The notes beneath the pieces are model-generated. The model saw only the letters and a list, made by a program, of their open reading frames with translations. It was not told where the DNA came from and did no database searches. 6,886 nucleotides of DNA from Sulfurimonas sp. Lineage in GTDB: Bacteria > Campylobacterota > Campylobacteria > Campylobacterales > Sulfurimonadaceae. A program made the translations under genes and the position numbers. The stretch is taken from assembly GCA_002733155.1 (NCBI GenBank), contig NVUO01000006.1:222884-229769 (forward strand). The letters run 5' to 3'. This document shows, piece after piece, positions 5,316 through 6,886 of this stretch (position 1 is the stretch's first letter; each line of letters begins with the position of its first letter).

Positions 5316-6664
5316 AAAAAATAATTATATTAATCTCTTTATTAGTTTTTAGTTTATATTCATCTGAACTTGATACATTATTACTAAAGATAAATAAAGA
5401 TACTAAAACACAATTAAAGTTAGATAAACAACGTGAGTTTGAATTTTTAAAAAATTTACAAAAAGCGAAAAAGCTTTTAGGTGATACTAAAAAAAAATTA
5501 AAATTAGCAAAACAAAAAACTATAGAACTAAAAAAAGAGTTTAAAAAACAAAAAACTATTGTTAATGATTATAATAAAAGATTAGATAAAAGTACTGGAA
5601 GCTTAAAAAATCTTTTTGCAATATCTCAACAAGAAGCAAAGAATTTTTCATCATTAATTAAAACATCTATGACTTCTTCACATTTAAAAGAACGTGATGT
5701 GTTTTTAGATTCTTTTGCTTCATCTCGTTCTGTTCCAAGTATAAAAGAGCTTGAAAAATTATGGCACCTTTATTTAGAAGAGATTATTGAAGCTGGTAAG
5801 ATAAAAACTTATGAGACTAATGTTATAAACACTCATGGTGCACAAAAAAGAGAAACTGTTACAAGGGTTGGTTTATTTTCTGCATTTAACAAAGATGAAT
5901 TTATAAGATATGATGATTCTTTACAAGAGTTTGTAAAGATTATGCGTCAACCAAATTCATCTTCACAATCTTACATAGCTGATTATTATACAACTTCAGA
6001 TGAGATAACACCAATGTTAATTGACCCAACTAGGGGTGTACTTTTTCATATGTTAAAAGAAAAAGCCACTATACTTGACCGTATTCATCAAGGTGGGGTT
6101 ATTGGATATATAATCTTGTTACTTGGTGTTTTAACTCTTCTTTATGCAGCATATAAATACTTAGATCTTTGGAATTCTAATAACAAAATAAATAAGCAAA
6201 TTAAAAGTTCTGAAATGGATATTTCAAATCCACTTGGGCGTATTTTAGCTTCTTTTGAAAAATATAAAGATAAAGATATTAATACAATTGAATCAAAAAT
6301 GGATACAGCAATATTAAAAGAGTTGCCATCTATACAAGCAGGATTACCTATGATTAAATTAGTAGCTGCTGTAGCTCCTTTACTTGGTCTTTTAGGTACT
6401 GTAACTGGTATGATAGAGACTTTTCAGTCCATCACTTTGTTTGGTACAGGGGATCCTAAACTAATGGCTGGTGGTATCTCTCAAGCGCTCATGACTACAG
6501 TATTGGGTTTAGTTGTAGCAATTCCAATATTATTTATTTATAATGTAGTTTTTTCAAAAAGTAAAAAAATAATTGAAATTTTAACTCAACAAAGTTCTGT
6601 ACTTGTAGCTAAGCAACTTGAAATGTTAAGTGATACACCAGATGAATATAGTAAAAACGTTTAG
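5312..6664 (+). CDS. ttpC: TtpC-like MotA/TolQ/ExbB family protein with long periplasmic N-terminus
   Basis: The 450-residue protein is about twice the length of ordinary ExbB. A signal peptide (1-18, ending SLYSS) leads into a lysine-rich coiled coil (about 25-95) and a periplasmic domain to about 255. Helix 1 is near 261-283 (GGVIGYIILLLGVLTLLYAA). The ExbB/TolQ proton-channel domain lies at about 345-430, with APLLGLLGTVTGMIETF (355-371) in helix 2 and GGISQALMTTVLGLVVAIPI (387-406) in helix 3. TtpC is a fourth component of TonB2 systems in Vibrio, where it is needed with ExbB2-ExbD2-TonB2 for siderophore uptake; the same task is inferred here, with an unknown substrate. The start is fixed by the ATGA overlap with the DUF3450 gene and AAGGTAAG just upstream. 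The 3' end overlaps the next gene by 23 bases. Confidence 0.9.
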   Translation: MKKIIILISLLVFSLYSSELDTLLLKINKDTKTQLKLDKQREFEFLKNLQKAKKLLGDTKKKLKLAKQKTIELKKEFKKQKTIVNDYNKRLDKSTGSLKNLFAISQQEAKNFSSLIKTSMTSSHLKERDVFLDSFASSRSVPSIKELEKLWHLYLEEIIEAGKIKTYETNVINTHGAQKRETVTRVGLFSAFNKDEFIRYDDSLQEFVKIMRQPNSSSQSYIADYYTTSDEITPMLIDPTRGVLFHMLKEKATILDRIHQGGVIGYIILLLGVLTLLYAAYKYLDLWNSNNKINKQIKSSEMDISNPLGRILASFEKYKDKDINTIESKMDTAILKELPSIQAGLPMIKLVAAVAPLLGLLGTVTGMIETFQSITLFGTGDPKLMAGGISQALMTTVLGLVVAIPILFIYNVVFSKSKKIIEILTQQSSVLVAKQLEMLSDTPDEYSKNV

Positions 6665-6886
6665 TGACTTAGCTGGTTTTTTAGAAACAGGAGGAGATGT
6701 ACTTTTTATTTTATTGATTGTCTCCATCTTATTTTGGACATTAATTGTAGAAAAGTTTTTATATCAAAAATTAAATTATAGAATAGAGTCAAAACAATTA
6801 AGACGTTTTTGGAAAAGTCATGAAAATGCAAATACTTGGGGAGATATGCAATTAAAAATATCTCAAGTATCAAGATTAAATATCTC
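6642..6886 (+). CDS. exbB: ExbB proton-channel subunit of the TonB2-type system, 3' part beyond window
   Basis: Eighty-one residues are visible before the right edge. The start MNIVKTFSDLAGFLETGGDV followed by a long first membrane helix (about 20-38, ending FWTLIVEKFLYQK) is the opening of ExbB2-type proteins, where a FxxTGGxVL stretch precedes helix 1 and WxxIxEK closes it. A cytoplasmic part begins (RRFWKSHENANTWGDMQLKI) and the conserved ExbB core lies outside the window. The ATG at 6642 lies within the end of ttpC, and only a weak AAGTGA is seen upstream, so translation is probably coupled; a GTG at 6630 is an in-frame alternative. It would form the channel that powers TonB with ExbD, expected downstream. 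Confidence 0.85.
   Translation, partial: MNIVKTFSDLAGFLETGGDVLFILLIVSILFWTLIVEKFLYQKLNYRIESKQLRRFWKSHENANTWGDMQLKISQVSRLNI

Overview
The window is AT-rich (by eye about 70% A+T) with tight gene packing, ATGA stop/start overlaps and a gene set that fits a Campylobacterota-type bacterium (Sulfurimonas- or Arcobacter-like) able to denitrify. This placement is inferred from gene content and composition; there is no rRNA or other marker here to prove it.

Left block (1-1980), tetrapyrrole synthesis. A minus-strand gene running off the left edge encodes a fused NirD-L siroheme decarboxylase, the first committed step of heme d1 synthesis for cytochrome cd1 nitrite reductase. Divergent from it is a Met8-type precorrin-2 dehydrogenase/ferrochelatase, which makes the siroheme that NirD-L consumes, followed with an ATGA overlap by a small membrane-anchored protein of unknown function. 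The two divergent promoters share one perfect FNR/DNR-type box (TTGAT-N4-ATCAA), centred about 41.5-42.5 bases upstream of the predicted start site on both sides. One activator could therefore switch on substrate supply and substrate use together.

Middle block (1956-4200). A short convergent intergenic region holds two REP-like palindromes in opposite orientation and three exact 18-bp tandem units that match the left part of one palindrome. Next is a minus-strand pair with zero bases between stop and start: a TrpD2/YbiB-like protein (anthranilate phosphoribosyltransferase fold without the usual glycine-rich PRPP loop) and a 12-helix MFS transporter of unknown substrate.

Gap (4174-4565). It holds a decayed N-terminal fragment of a short-chain dehydrogenase that still carries its own promoter and ribosome binding site, then the promoter region of the next operon with an 8-11-8 inverted repeat that may be a metal-regulator operator.

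Right block (4566-6886): the start of a TonB2-type energy-transduction operon, with a DUF3450 periplasmic coiled-coil protein, a TtpC-like long ExbB/TolQ homologue, and an ExbB cut by the right edge. ExbD, TonB and a TPR protein would be expected next. I found no tRNA, rRNA, CRISPR array or insertion sequence, and no system that I would call wholly new. The most useful points are the shared FNR box, the coupled unknown gene after met8, the TrpD2-MFS pair, the relic gene and the repeat cluster.
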